64,000 nt of DNA from Todiramphus chloris collaris. Lineage: Eukaryota > Chordata > Aves > Coraciiformes > Alcedinidae. Below the pieces are notes generated by a model. The model saw nothing but the letters and a program-made list of their open reading frames with translations, was not told the origin of the DNA and ran no database searches. The first letter of the stretch is position 1; every line of letters starts with the position of its first letter. A program made the translations under genes and the position numbers. Location: positions 6,125,577 through 6,189,576 of the forward strand of contig JANVCC010000076.1 of assembly GCA_025345505.1 (NCBI GenBank), written 5' to 3'. Shown one piece after another: positions 25,270-36,218 of the stretch.

Positions 25270-26978
25270 CTTCTGGATATTCTGGGCTAAACTTAACTAT
25301 CCACTTGATTAGATCAGTTCCTCAAAAATGGAAATTTCACTGAAATCACTGACATCAGCATGGCATCCCACTGACTTGATGGATGTGGGTTATCACTTCC
25401 CACCTATTCTTTCTGTTTTGATCTGTCTGTCATTAAAGCTATTAATAAGCTGCTTTGGGTGTATTCACAATGATCTTGGGCCTCTGGGGATGTTTTCAAA
25501 GGGTTCAGTAGCAGTCAGACACCTGTTGAGATTTACAGTGGAAAGTTCACGAACACTGCAGAACAGAACATCTCCACCCTTAAGTTGCTCCTAGCTGTGA
25601 GGACTTAGAGGGGATGATTTCATGTGACTGTGGTTGCATTTTACACCTGGTTTACATATGCAGATATGACTGTTCTATGTATCAGGCAACAAAAAAAACC
25701 AACCTGCCTTTTGCATGTACATGTTTAGACAACTAGATTTTAGAACTTGTGAAAGTTCTTCTTTTCTCTCTTGCCTCCAAAGGGGAGCATACTTGGATAG
25801 CTTATTATCACTAAAAATGTAGCATTCACTGAAGGAAAACAGGGCAAGCAAGGTCCCCAGAACTCAGTGATGGTTATTATTTTTGTTGTAAATCCATTTC
25901 TTCACCTCTTTTGAAATTATCTATCCCCTGCCAGGGGCAGTGAAAGGAGTGACCTGAAAGTGTGAGATGTTGATGCACTGCCAGTGGATTTATTTATTTA
26001 TTTATTTCGAATTGCTGTGCTGGCATGGAATCAGCAGGTACATAAAACACAATGTTCCAACCATTTCACCCTCCAAGCTGGAGTGAGGTATGTTCATTTT
26101 CACTCTCTGCACTCACTGCCTGTTGTTAGTCAAGAGAGTCAGAACTCATGTTGCTGTGCAATCTTGAGCTTCTTTTATGAGCTTAGCTGGAATGCTGCTG
26201 GGTATCTTTCTTCATTGCAGCTTTTTTAATCTTGGCTTGCAAAATCAGAAGCTCTTTCCTGGCTGTACAGATCATTACCTTACTTTAGGTAAAGTCTCAA
26301 ATACACTGAAGTATCTCACATAGGTTCTCACGATATCCTTTTTCAGTGCTTCTTTTTCATTACCACATTTGGTATGCCCTTTTAATTCTGCATATTGGCT
26401 AGCAATGGATTTTTTGACCGTTTAGTGAACGGTTTGTCTTTGATTCTGTTTCTTCTTATATTTATCCTTTCTAATGACAAAGAACCATGAGAACTAGATG
26501 AAGATTTGCCTCATTTAGATCCTGAGAACAGACTCTGCACTCAAGAGAAAAATGTACAGGAGAAATTTCAGCAACAACGACAATTATAACTTACAAACCA
26601 AATGAACAGTTGGCTTTACTGCACTGAATTATGATGGTTTGTAGGGACGTCTAAGAAAGCAATTTGGAAGACTGCAATGTCATCACCCCTCAGATTCTAA
26701 CTCTCCTGGAAAGAGCAGAAAATCCAATATCTAAATTTTGTTATGTACTCCTACACTGATTGTTGATCTAAAGAAAGTCTCAAATTTAAACTAATGTGCA
26801 TTTTATGTATGAACCTAATTTTGAGTGAACCTTTAGAGTAATTCTGTATTTCAAATCTGTCTGGTCTTTTTAAAAACAAAAGGTTTGGCAGACACCAGCC
26901 TATTAAGTGGCCTTTATCATTATAGAGTGGTTCCCTTGAAGACATGAATAAATGAGTTTTTCACTGGCTGCTTCTTCC
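25270..26978. other. Unique sequence, no gene seen
   Basis: Contains the (TTTA)n microsatellite at 25989-26007. Open frames up to 88 codons show no recognisable domain. Confidence 0.5.
25989..26007 (+). repeat. (TTTA)n microsatellite
   Basis: Nearly five perfect TTTA units. Confidence 0.85.
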
Positions 26979-27105
26979 ACCCTCACTTTACATATGGGAA
27001 AAAGAAGGGCAGAAAGATTAAAGAACATGCTCAAGGTCACATAGGATTTTGGTGGTAGAAATTGTGCTGATTTTCTACATCCAGCTCAGTGTTTTGAACA
27101 CATGA
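26979..27105 (-). mobile_element. MIR SINE relic
   Basis: Read on the minus strand this follows the MIR consensus. On the plus strand CCTCACTTTACATATGGGAA corresponds to the well-known CTCATTTTACAGATGAGGAA block, followed by CTCAAGGTCACATAGGA for the CCAAGGTCACACAGCTA core. The order and spacing of both blocks match. MIR is an ancient amniote/mammal-wide CORE-SINE, so this copy is very old. Only the core and adjoining part remain. Confidence 0.75.
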
Positions 27106-28025
27106 CAAAGCTTTCTCTCTGTTTTCATCTGTTGAGATATTTTGAAACAACTTTTAAAGCCTGGGATGAAATTTTAAATAGTAGTTGTCTCATCCTCTTC
27201 AAGGATTTGATCTTACTAAGTATCACTGGGATGTGCTGGTTTCTCAGAAGCCCCAAGCAGCTTATCGTTTTATTGCAGCCTGGTCAGTAGTACCTTACAA
27301 AGCAAACACTGCCTGCAGTTAGCAGGACATGAGGAACCTGATGCTGTCTTCCCAGTGCAGATACATGATTTGTCAAGCTCTGTATTAGTGTGGTGTCTGG
27401 TTTAGTGGTAGTTATTCAGAAACTTTGGACCTCATCCTAAATGACACTAAAAAGTTGAATTTCCCTACTTTTGTAAATGATCTAGATCTTCTTGTCAGTC
27501 TTTGACTTGACTAGCTAATAAATGCACCATTCCATTTGTGTCAAGTGAGAGAAAAGGCAAGGAAAATGGCAGAATTTTTGTCATGGCAGAAGATGACAAG
27601 CATTGCATTAACATTTGCTGAGGAAGTACTGAAGAGATGACAGAAATATCCTAAAGATACTGCTTATGGCTTTACTACAGTGGGACAGAGTTTGGTGGGT
27701 GACTTCATTTAAATCAGGCTCAGTCAGTGACATTTCTGTTCACTTTGGTGACTTCCCGGTCATTTCCTGAAATGTTCTGTTTGCTGAACAGCAAGCTGCA
27801 ATTTTCCAACTCTCTTGTAGAAACACTTATATTCTACTGTTGATTTTGGTACGTCATGTGTAAAAATAAGATGAGGGAAAGTTTCTAACTCTCAAGAGTA
27901 TTTCAACTACAAAGTTCATTGAGTTATTCTGCTTCCATGAGCTATCCTCTTTCTTTATCTACTGAAAAAGAGTTGCAACAATCTTTCCCCCTTCCTTTCT
28001 GCCTTTGTGAAGCTGCTCATTCCTC
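27106..28025. other. Unique sequence, no gene seen
   Basis: No recognised repeat. An open frame at 27102-27290 is short and unsupported. Confidence 0.5.
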
Positions 28026-28583
28026 TGCTTGTGATAGCTGATATTTAACCCCAGCCATCAACTAAGCCCTGCACAGCCACTCTCTTACTCCACCCCAGTG
28101 GGTTGAGGGAGAGAAATGGAAGTGTAAAACTGAGCAAACTTGTGGGTTGAGATGAAGTCAATTTAATAGCAAAAAATTAATTTGCTGCTTCCCATCAGCA
28201 GGCAGGTGTTCAGCCATCACCGGGAAAGCCGGGCTCTGTCACATGTAATGGAAAACAAATGCTATCACTCAAACATCTTTGCCTTCCTTTTTATTCCCCA
28301 GCTGTATATGCTGAGCATGATGTGAAATGGTCTGGAATATCCTTTGGTCAGTTGGGGTCAGCTGTCCCAGCTGTGTCCCCTCTCAGATTCTTGTGCCCTC
28401 CCAGTCTACTTGCTGGTGGGGTGGGGTGAGGAGAAGAAAAGGCCTCGGCTCTCTGTGTAAGCACTGCTCAGCAGCAACGTAAACATCCCTCTGCTATCAA
28501 CACTGTTTTGAGCATAAATCCAGAACAGCCCTGTATTAGGTAATATGAAGAAAATGAACTCTATCCCAGCTCAAACTGGTACA
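28026..28583 (+). mobile_element. Avian endogenous-retrovirus LTR fossil (copy A)
   Basis: It resembles a long avian LTR beginning with a TTTAACCCCAGCC-type start near 28045-28056. Mid-part blocks include GTGGGTTGAGATGAAGTCAA (28143-28162), GGCAGGTGTTCAGCCATCAC and TATGCTGAGCATGATGTG. It ends with ATCCCAGCTCAAACTGGTACA at 28583. It shares a block with copy B (28333-28382 here, 28925-28977 there: GGAATATCC...TTTGGTCAGT and the CTGTGTCCCCT end). I find no clear target duplication. No viral genes adjoin it. The class (ERVL-like) is inferred from memory of avian LTR families and from copy B. Confidence 0.75.
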
Positions 28584-28609
28584 ATATTATATTAATCTTC
28601 AGAAATTAT

Positions 28610-29129
28610 CACATTGTGATGGGTTGACCCTGGGCAGCAGCCATATGCCTACTCAGCTTCTCACTCATTCCTGTCTTCTGCAGGATGGGAAGAACATGAA
28701 AGGAAGGTGAGAAGACTGGTGGGTAGAGATAATGGTGATTTAATAGGGAAGCTAAAAGCTGAGCACACAAGCAAAGTGAAAAAAGGATTCATTTATGGCA
28801 GGTGGATGTCTGGGTGATTCCTGGGAAGGAGGGCCTCAGCATGCCTAACAGCTTCTTGGGAAGACAAATGCCATAACCATGAACATCCCACCCTGCTTCC
28901 TGAAGTTTTATCAGTGAACACATATGGAATATCCCTTTGGTCAGTTTGGGTCAGTTGTCCCAACTGTGTCCCCTCCCAGTGCCTCGGTGCTGTGCCAGCG
29001 CTGTTCATCAATAGCCAAAACATGGGGCTGTGTTATCCACTCGTTTTTAGCCCCAGGTACAAAGTACAGCACCATACAAGCTCCTGTGAAGCAGGTTGAC
29101 TCCATCCCAACCAGAAGCAGTACACACAT
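28610..29129 (+). mobile_element. Avian endogenous-retrovirus LTR fossil (copy B) with 5-bp duplication
   Basis: The body 28615-29124 (510 bp) begins TGTGATGGGTTGACCCTGGG, a start shared by common avian LTR families, and ends CATCCCAACCAGAAGCAGTACA. CACAT flanks it at 28610-28614 and 29125-29129, a 5-bp target duplication pointing to an ERVL-type element. It lies on the same strand as copy A, only 31 bp beyond that copy's end, but the 5' halves differ. It is therefore a separate solo LTR insertion, not the partner LTR of one provirus. Confidence 0.8.
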
Positions 29130-30393
29130 TTTTCACCCACACAGTATGCTCGTTGCTTTTCTGAGTATTTTCTGTAATACCTTCTTCTGAATCTCAGTGT
29201 TATATTGATCACCTGACTTGAATAGACTTCAAGAGATTGAATTCTGAGGATATTCAATGTTGCTGGCAATACCAATTAGTCTAGTACAATTATTTCCAGT
29301 GTTCCAAGGATGAAACCACTTTTCCTTGAATATCATTACTGCTTAATAAATTGCATACTTTCCCTTTGAACAATATTAAATAATTGCCCCTCAAATTTGA
29401 GACTGAAGGACTGTTCACATTATACATAATGCCTTATGAAATGCTAATTGATGGCTTTGCAGTGTCTCAATGGAATAATTGCTTGTTTAGTGCAACACTT
29501 TCACTGAACAAATGCTTATTCTTTGCATTTTGTCTTTGTAAAATAGTATTCCTTCCACTGTGATATTTTCAGATGAATTTCAGGTTTGGGGTAATTGAAC
29601 CATGATCTATGATATTGAATGGCTGAAGCACGAGCTGTATAGCCACTGTTTCTATTTTTTGCATTGCCTGCAGGCAGTTTTTATACTTCCCCCCCTTAAT
29701 ATACTTCATGCTTCTATTTTATCCTGTAAGATTTGCTTTATCTAAAGCATTGTACCCAGCAAACATACTCTAGCCAAAACTTGGCTCATCAAACAGATGC
29801 TGCACTGCCTCTCTTAGAAACCAGTACTTTTCAGGTGTGAAGGAAGATGGAATACAGCCAGGGATCATAAGGAAAAACTCTCTTCCTGCTTTTTATTATT
29901 ATGAAAAATTGTGATAGCATTGTTTCTGATTGGAAAGAGTCATTCCTAAACTTAACCGGTGCTAACTGGCATAGAAAAATCTGTAAGATCCAGATTGATT
30001 TGGGCTCCTGTGGAGATTCGGTTGTTGAACAGTTTGTGTCTTAGTGGAATTCCTGTCGGTGTACCCAGATGTGCAGTCAGGTTCATCGGGCGTGAGTTTC
30101 CCTTGGTGAATCTTCTTGCTTCATGTGTAAACCTGAAGGAATGCAAAGCTTCTCAAGTGAAAGGGTGGTGTGTGCCTGCACTGAGAAATTGCTGTGAAGT
30201 CCTGGTGGGATGCAGCAGAGGCACACAGCCAGAGTCAGTGTTTGGAAAATGCTTTTAGGTCCCACAGTGCAGATCTAGCATCAGTGAGCTGTCTTTAAAT
30301 GGGTTTTGAGGGAACAACATGAAAAATAGCCTGGAATAGGAGCCTGTGAATAAAGCTGGCTATAACAGACTACCTGGATAGTTTCTGGAAAGT
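29130..30393. other. Unique sequence, no gene identified
   Basis: No recognised repeat. A block at 29955-30260 has overlapping open frames on both strands (99 codons plus, 64 and 60 minus). None shows a domain I recognise or clear splice context. Confidence 0.45.
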
Positions 30394-30723
30394 TCATAGA
30401 ATGGCTTGAGTTGGAAGGGACCTTAAAGATTATCTAGTTCCAGCCCCCCAGGAAGGCTGCAATAAGGTCTCCCCAGAGCCCCCTCTTCTCCAGGCTGAAA
30501 AACCCTAACTCTCTCATCCTGTCCTTGTAGGAGATGCGTTCCAGCCCTCTGATCATCTTTGTGCTCCTCCTCTGTACCTGCCCCAACAGAAACACGTCCT
30601 TTTTTGTGTTGGGGGCTCCAGAGCTGGACAGACTACTGCAGGTAGGGTCACACCAGAGCAGAGTAGAAGGGCAGAATCACCTCCCTTGACTTGCTGACCA
30701 AGCTTATTTCATGCAGCCAAGGA
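30394..30723 (-). mobile_element. CR1 LINE 3' fragment, minus strand
   Basis: The left end is CATAGAATGGCTTGAGTTGG, followed by AAGGGACCTTAAAGATTATC, the reverse complement of a CR1 3' UTR. The right end, near 30723, lies in the ORF2 segment (CAGAATCACCTCCCTTGACT). It is shorter than the full C-terminal segment because of internal loss, and no useful frame remains. Confidence 0.9.
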
Positions 30724-33700
30724 ATGAAGGAACGATCCTATGTCTGATACTTGGTTTAGAACCACATGCAGGCTATCAGGACTGTGGAGTTATTAAGTAG
30801 TAGATTGTGCTGTGACTATATTTTAGTATTAAGGAAGCAACATGTTCAAATTCCTAAAAATACATTTTTACTTAATCACCTATTTTTTAATATGGCTGTG
30901 AAATAAAGGGCTTAGTGGGTTTCCTTTGCCTAAAGCTGAAATTCCTTCCTTTTGAGAATTGAAAAAGAGCTGTATGGAATTATGTCCTCCGTGAGCTCAT
31001 TATAATGTAGATGATTAAATCCCTAAAGATTTGGCATGCAGTTTAACAGTTGTTTATTTGTCAGATGTATTTAGGAATTTTCTAAAAAGGCATTTTTGTT
31101 TTTCTAGGGCAAGATTAAACAGTAAAAAACAAACTTTGTAGCCCAGATTTAGCAGAAGCCTTATTTGTGAATGTTAAGGTGGTAGTTCTGCTTTTTGTGG
31201 TACTTCAATTAGAAACCTGCGTGCTGTGTTTCCCTCTCTTTGTGTATTTTCATTGTACCCAGTGAACAGCTTTTCAGCAGAGGACCAAATGGATCATATT
31301 CTGACAGTGTATTTCCAGTTTGCATCCACATATTGACAAAACAAAACACGGCAGCCAGTCAGTTGTGAAAATTTCCTGTTGGGATTAGTTCATTGCAGAT
31401 GCATTTAGTGACACACAGGACACAAAGTGTTAAAGAGTTCCACCTAATTCCTCAGAGGTTTAATTCTGAAGTAAATAGTGGGTATATTCTCATTCCAGTG
31501 ACTTGCATGCAATTCCATTTTGTTTCTCTGTAGATAAATATATTTTGATTACTTTGGCAAGTTCAATATTAATTAAATGAAAAAGCAGCAATGAATAAAT
31601 TATAACAGTAAAGAAAATGCGGATGATTTGGAGCTGAATCCTTTAATTTACAGGTCCCACAATTTAGTCAAGCATGCTCTGTTACCTGTATTACATTATG
31701 AAAACAACCATCACTATTTCATATGCCAATAAGGAGGGAAAAATACTGGTTTTTTACTCTCCTTGTGGTACAGAAGGATGTTTTTAAGTTTTAAAAATGG
31801 AAGATCTAAAAATTATTTTCCTGAAGAAGGCTATTGGAAATATATTTGCTAGTAAGGAAATGATCCAGCATTTTAACCGTATTATCAGAATATTACAGGA
31901 AAAAATGGGCAAAAAGTAAATGACTGAGGACATGTGATCTGACTTTTCTTCTTTATATGACATTGTATAAGAATACAAATTTTGAACATATTAATGCTAA
32001 CATTCTGAAAACAAGATCTATCTTTCCATAGGATATCAAGGAGCTTTGGAATAAGGTTTGTATAACGTGCATATATGACATTTTTATGAAGAAAACTTCC
32101 CACTAGATAAACTAAAAAAAGCTTCATCTTCCAGCCATAGAATTTAGCTGAAGGGTATCTTAAAGTCCTTACAAAACAAGAGAGTGAGAGCATAGATATT
32201 CTTTTATGCACGAGCCTGGAATTTAGGCACATGTAAAAGCTGAAAGTATTTATAGGAGTTTAAACCTCAGTGTGAGATTTTGTGTCCCCGTTTTTGTGCA
32301 TGATGGAAATACACATCAGACTTCCATTCTGTTCCTTGGCAGGCTGTTGCTTATACAGTGCCATGAAGGCTTTACCGGTTCAGAAGCATAAATCTGAAGT
32401 GAGACTGCCCTATTACAAATCCTTTTGTGCCCTCCACATCTAACAGAATGGCACATTCTTCTGCCTCATTAAAGCTGCTAATTCAGGAATTACCCTAATC
32501 CCATCGCCAACCCACTTTAACAGACCTGAGCCATTTAAATATCTAAAATCAAACTTAATTCTCATTGAATATCTTTATTACAAAATCTTTTCTCATTTTC
32601 TTGTTCAGAGTTACCACAACTTTCTACTTGTATTATCAACCAACACCTGGTATTCTGTGCTCGAAGCCACAGCATTATTTTTTTAAAATACTATTATTAA
32701 TATTTTTATTATTATTTCAAAGCTTCTGTTGGCCCATTGTTTCTTTACCTGTAAATTAAGCTTGACAAAGTTTTTGCCTGATGCAAATTTAAATAAGGGC
32801 TTCAATTAGGAAAACAAATTGGTGCAATGAATGCCAGTTTTGTGCAGACACCATGAAAGTGATGAGCTATGAAGCTAACTACTTAAGCCTTCTTGCATGC
32901 AGGTGCTTAGCCCTGGGAAGCACCAAAGAGTGAAAGAGCACCCAAAACCAGGGCAGTCAGTTGGGAGATCAAAATGTTGAAATATTTGAAACCTTTTAAA
33001 GAGCTTCAGCCTGGATTTGCTTAAATGTGTGGGAATGTAAGTGCTTCAAGAACAGGAAACAAGACATCTACTACTTGAAAATTTACTGGATGGGAGACTA
33101 TGTGACAGTGTCCTTGTCTTCAGGGAAAAAGACAAATCACAGAACTTTCTGAAAAAATCTTCAAAGGTTCTCAGAATTTCTCCCTTATTTGTACTCTCAT
33201 CTATCTGGATCTGGTGCTTCGGGGCATGAAAGAATCAGAAACATTTACCATTGTCCCAGGGTATTTGCTGGTATGGCTCTGTAATGAGTTAGGGCCCAGC
33301 TCATCTCCCATCAGAGTCATTGGGAAAAGTCTCATTGCCTTGATAGCATGTTAATCAAGCTCTGAGTGCTCAGAGGAGTGGAACAGAAGAGACCTGAATA
33401 TATTCTTTCTTATAATGTGACATTTCTGTACAATGAGGGGAAAAAAAGAAAATCACATAGAAAAGATCAGAAACAGATTACATTTTAGGACAAAGAGATA
33501 AGATGTGAAAGATGGCCAAAACAACAATAATCCCAAGTATTTTCCAGCCTGGAAAAAGGCTGTGACATGTGCCATTCTCTTGAGGTGTACACATGCTTAA
33601 TGGCTTGGAAAATGCCATTAGAAATGACTATTTCCAGCCTTAGAAGCTCCGTCATCTAAAGAGGATTATGAGATTACAGTTTTAAGACAACTAGAAGAAG

Positions 33701-36006
33701 GGGTTAGATCTCAGCCAGTTGCCGTTTTCATTACTATCATTGTCTCAAGGCGATCTTAAAGTTGAGTCATTTGCTATTTCCATTAACCCCTTAATCTGAG
33801 AAGTGAGTGTCAATTTAGTTTTGTCAGGTTAATGTCTCGGGGAGAGGCTGTGCTACTGACCTCTGATTTCTTTGTCCTTTCACTCATCACTTTGATTGTT
33901 TTGCCACTTTCTGCTCTCTCCCATGTACCTAGTTAGGCATTTTAGGAATGTGGTGTCTCTACCTGTGTTCAGTGTAGGGTTGGTCTTTGTATAGTGTGTA
34001 AAGAAATATTTATTCCTGTTTGATAATGCTAAATCTACATAGCCCTTGAGTGGCAGGGATGAGAATGACTATATGATAACTTACACATGGGGCCATCTCT
34101 GAAAGCAGGACTTTCATGTGGGTGCATATGATCATCCTGCTGCTACTGAACATCCTATTGAGTCCCCTAGCAGTCTGGCTACGTGAAATTCTGTATGCTT
34201 CCAAAGCTGACTTCTGCATTCACTAAGCCTCTTATAGATAATGAAAGGTCAGGAAAGGAAAGCTTAACTGCAGTACATTTCCTGCAATGGATAAAGGTGC
34301 TTTCCTTCCACTGATGAAGGTTGCAAGGGCAATACAGAAGGTATCTGACCTCCTCTATGACTCTATCCTTAGGAAGAAGAAGGGACAATAGCATTATTTT
34401 CCCCAGCACTCATTCCAGACTGTAATTTTATGGCCTTCCCTGGATGGTCCTCCTGCCTTCTGTGGAGTGGGACAGAAAGTACTAAGCAGAAGCCAAAAGA
34501 TAAATGTATTTAGAAAGTCTGGTGGAAGCAGTTTTCCATTCAAAAGAGTAATACAAATGTGTTACAGTTTAACAAGTTACTAAGACAAAAAATCTGGAGG
34601 TAATTCAAATAACCAGCAAGATGACATCCTAAGGGAAATAAAGTACTTAAAGGAGTGACAGGAGGAAAAGGTTTTACAAATTCCTTTAAAAAAATCCTAC
34701 CACTAAATGGCAGCAGTATGTCACTCACAAATCAATCAAATTTTTTTTTTTCATACTTAAGGACATACTGTAGGGAAATGCCTAGGATGGTAGAAAAGAG
34801 TAAGGCTTTGTGTTATATATTAGAGATAAGGCTTCAATTTTTCACATGAAGAATTCGGTCTCTGCTTTTGCTTTTCTAGAAGAATCTCAGGTATCATATC
34901 TAAGAACACAGAAAGAGTAACAACTCCAGCAACAGCATTTTTGCCTGTTACTGAAGAAAGCAAAATAAAGAAGATATCTGCCTTTCATTTGGGGAAATAA
35001 AAGGATGAAAATGATGCTCAGGTTGGCTTGAGGTGCACCTACTGCTGCTGAGGAGTTGCAGGTGCACACGGTAACCCCTTGTGCTTGCTTGTTTGACACT
35101 GAGCTTCCTAATGCAGCAGTCCCTGTAATGAATTAAAACTGCTATCTGCTTTTATTTACATCAACTACATAAAGAATGGAGAGTCACTGATTCAGGAAAT
35201 GTCAGACACAGGGGAGACCTAGTTGTATTTTCCTGGCTTTGACAGCATAAAGAACCTGGTGGTCATACTCACTTCTCTGTATTACTGCTGAAGGACAACA
35301 GGCAACTTGTTTAGGTGCATTCTTGTCTAAAAGTGAGGGGGCGTGTGTGGGTGGGACAAGAATGAAAACAAAGTAAAAATCAAAGTGCTGGGCTTAAAAC
35401 ACTGTAGGTGCTCCCAACGGAGCGAAAACGAAAGCAAAAAGCCAGCAGACATTCATGAATATCCACGTGCACATGGGAGAAATAAATACATGCAAGCACA
35501 TCTTGATAGCTTTTTCTCTTCAAGATGAGAGAAGAAACAAATATGAAGTGAGGAAAAAGACCACAAGTGTGCTATTAACGTCCTCAGTGGTGGGCAACAT
35601 CCATATGGGGCATAAGCAAGTCCTCTGAGCACCAGGAATGTTTTTGTGAGAGCTGGATGGAACCAAGAGTGGCAGCAGCGATGACAGCAGATGTTTTACT
35701 GTGCTTTTAAGTGTGACTACTGCAATGTCATAAGACTGAAAATACTTGGCTATACTGAGACTGCAGCAATGTGCAAATCTCACTCCCTTGAGGCAATCAC
35801 TGTTACTAATTTATCTCCAGAGTCGTGTGGGTAGTAATTATACTCCTCATGTATATTAATCTCTTGCCCTGTTGGGACAGAAATTCTACCTTGTACATTT
35901 CTGTGACATGCTTATTCTGAACAAAATTGTCTTTTCCACATGCTGCTTTATGCTTATATTCTATGGAAAATGTCTGTTTGGTTGGATAAAGTTAATTTTG
36001 ATTTTT
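30724..36006. other. Unique AT-rich stretch with a possible MIR relic
   Basis: About 5.3 kb with no clear interspersed repeat apart from the weak MIR candidate at 35200-35290. Several patches rich in TAAT cores (for example 31571-31605) could be regulatory but have no other support. Open frames (115 codons minus at 31885-32232) are unremarkable. Confidence 0.45.
35200..35290 (+). mobile_element. Possible MIR SINE relic
   Basis: GGGGAGACCTAGTTGTATTT, then CCTGGCTTTGACAG, and ACTCACTTCTCTGTAT further on follow the order of the MIR core (ACCTGGGTTCAAATCC, GGCTCTGCCACT, AAGTCACTTAACCTCTCTG). The match is diffuse, so this is a low-confidence call. Confidence 0.4.
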
Positions 36007-36218
36007 GAAGGTAGATTCCGATTAGAAATTAGGAAGAAGTTTTTCATTCTGTGGGTGGACACTGGAACACCTTGGCAGGGAGGTTGTAGATGCCCCAACA
36101 GTGGATGTGTCCAAGACCAAGGACTTGTTGGAGGTGTCCCTGCCCATGGCAGGGGGGGTTGGAACTATCTGATCTTTAAGGTTCCTCCCAACCCAAACCG
36201 TTCAATGATTCTATGATC
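36007..36218 (+). mobile_element. CR1 LINE 3' fragment, plus strand
   Basis: It starts at the last ORF2 segment (GAAGGTAGATTCCGATTAGA, FRLEIRKKFF in frame) and includes GGAGGTGTCCCTGCCCATGG and GATCTTTAAGGTTCCTCCCA. It ends TTCAATGATTCTATGATCTC. It is the same CR1 subfamily as the outer copy at 62766-63587. Confidence 0.93.

Noticed and set aside
28026-29124. Copies A and B as the two LTRs of one provirus
   Set aside because: Their 5' halves differ, only 31 bp separate them, and copy B has its own 5-bp duplication.
29952-30265. Overlapping plus and minus frames suggesting an exon
   Set aside because: No recognisable product or convincing splice sites; both strands being open suggests chance.
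32270-32790. MIR-like words (TTTCTTTACCTGTAAATTAAG; GTGTCCCCGTTTTTGTGC)
   Set aside because: Single short matches without the core in the right order.
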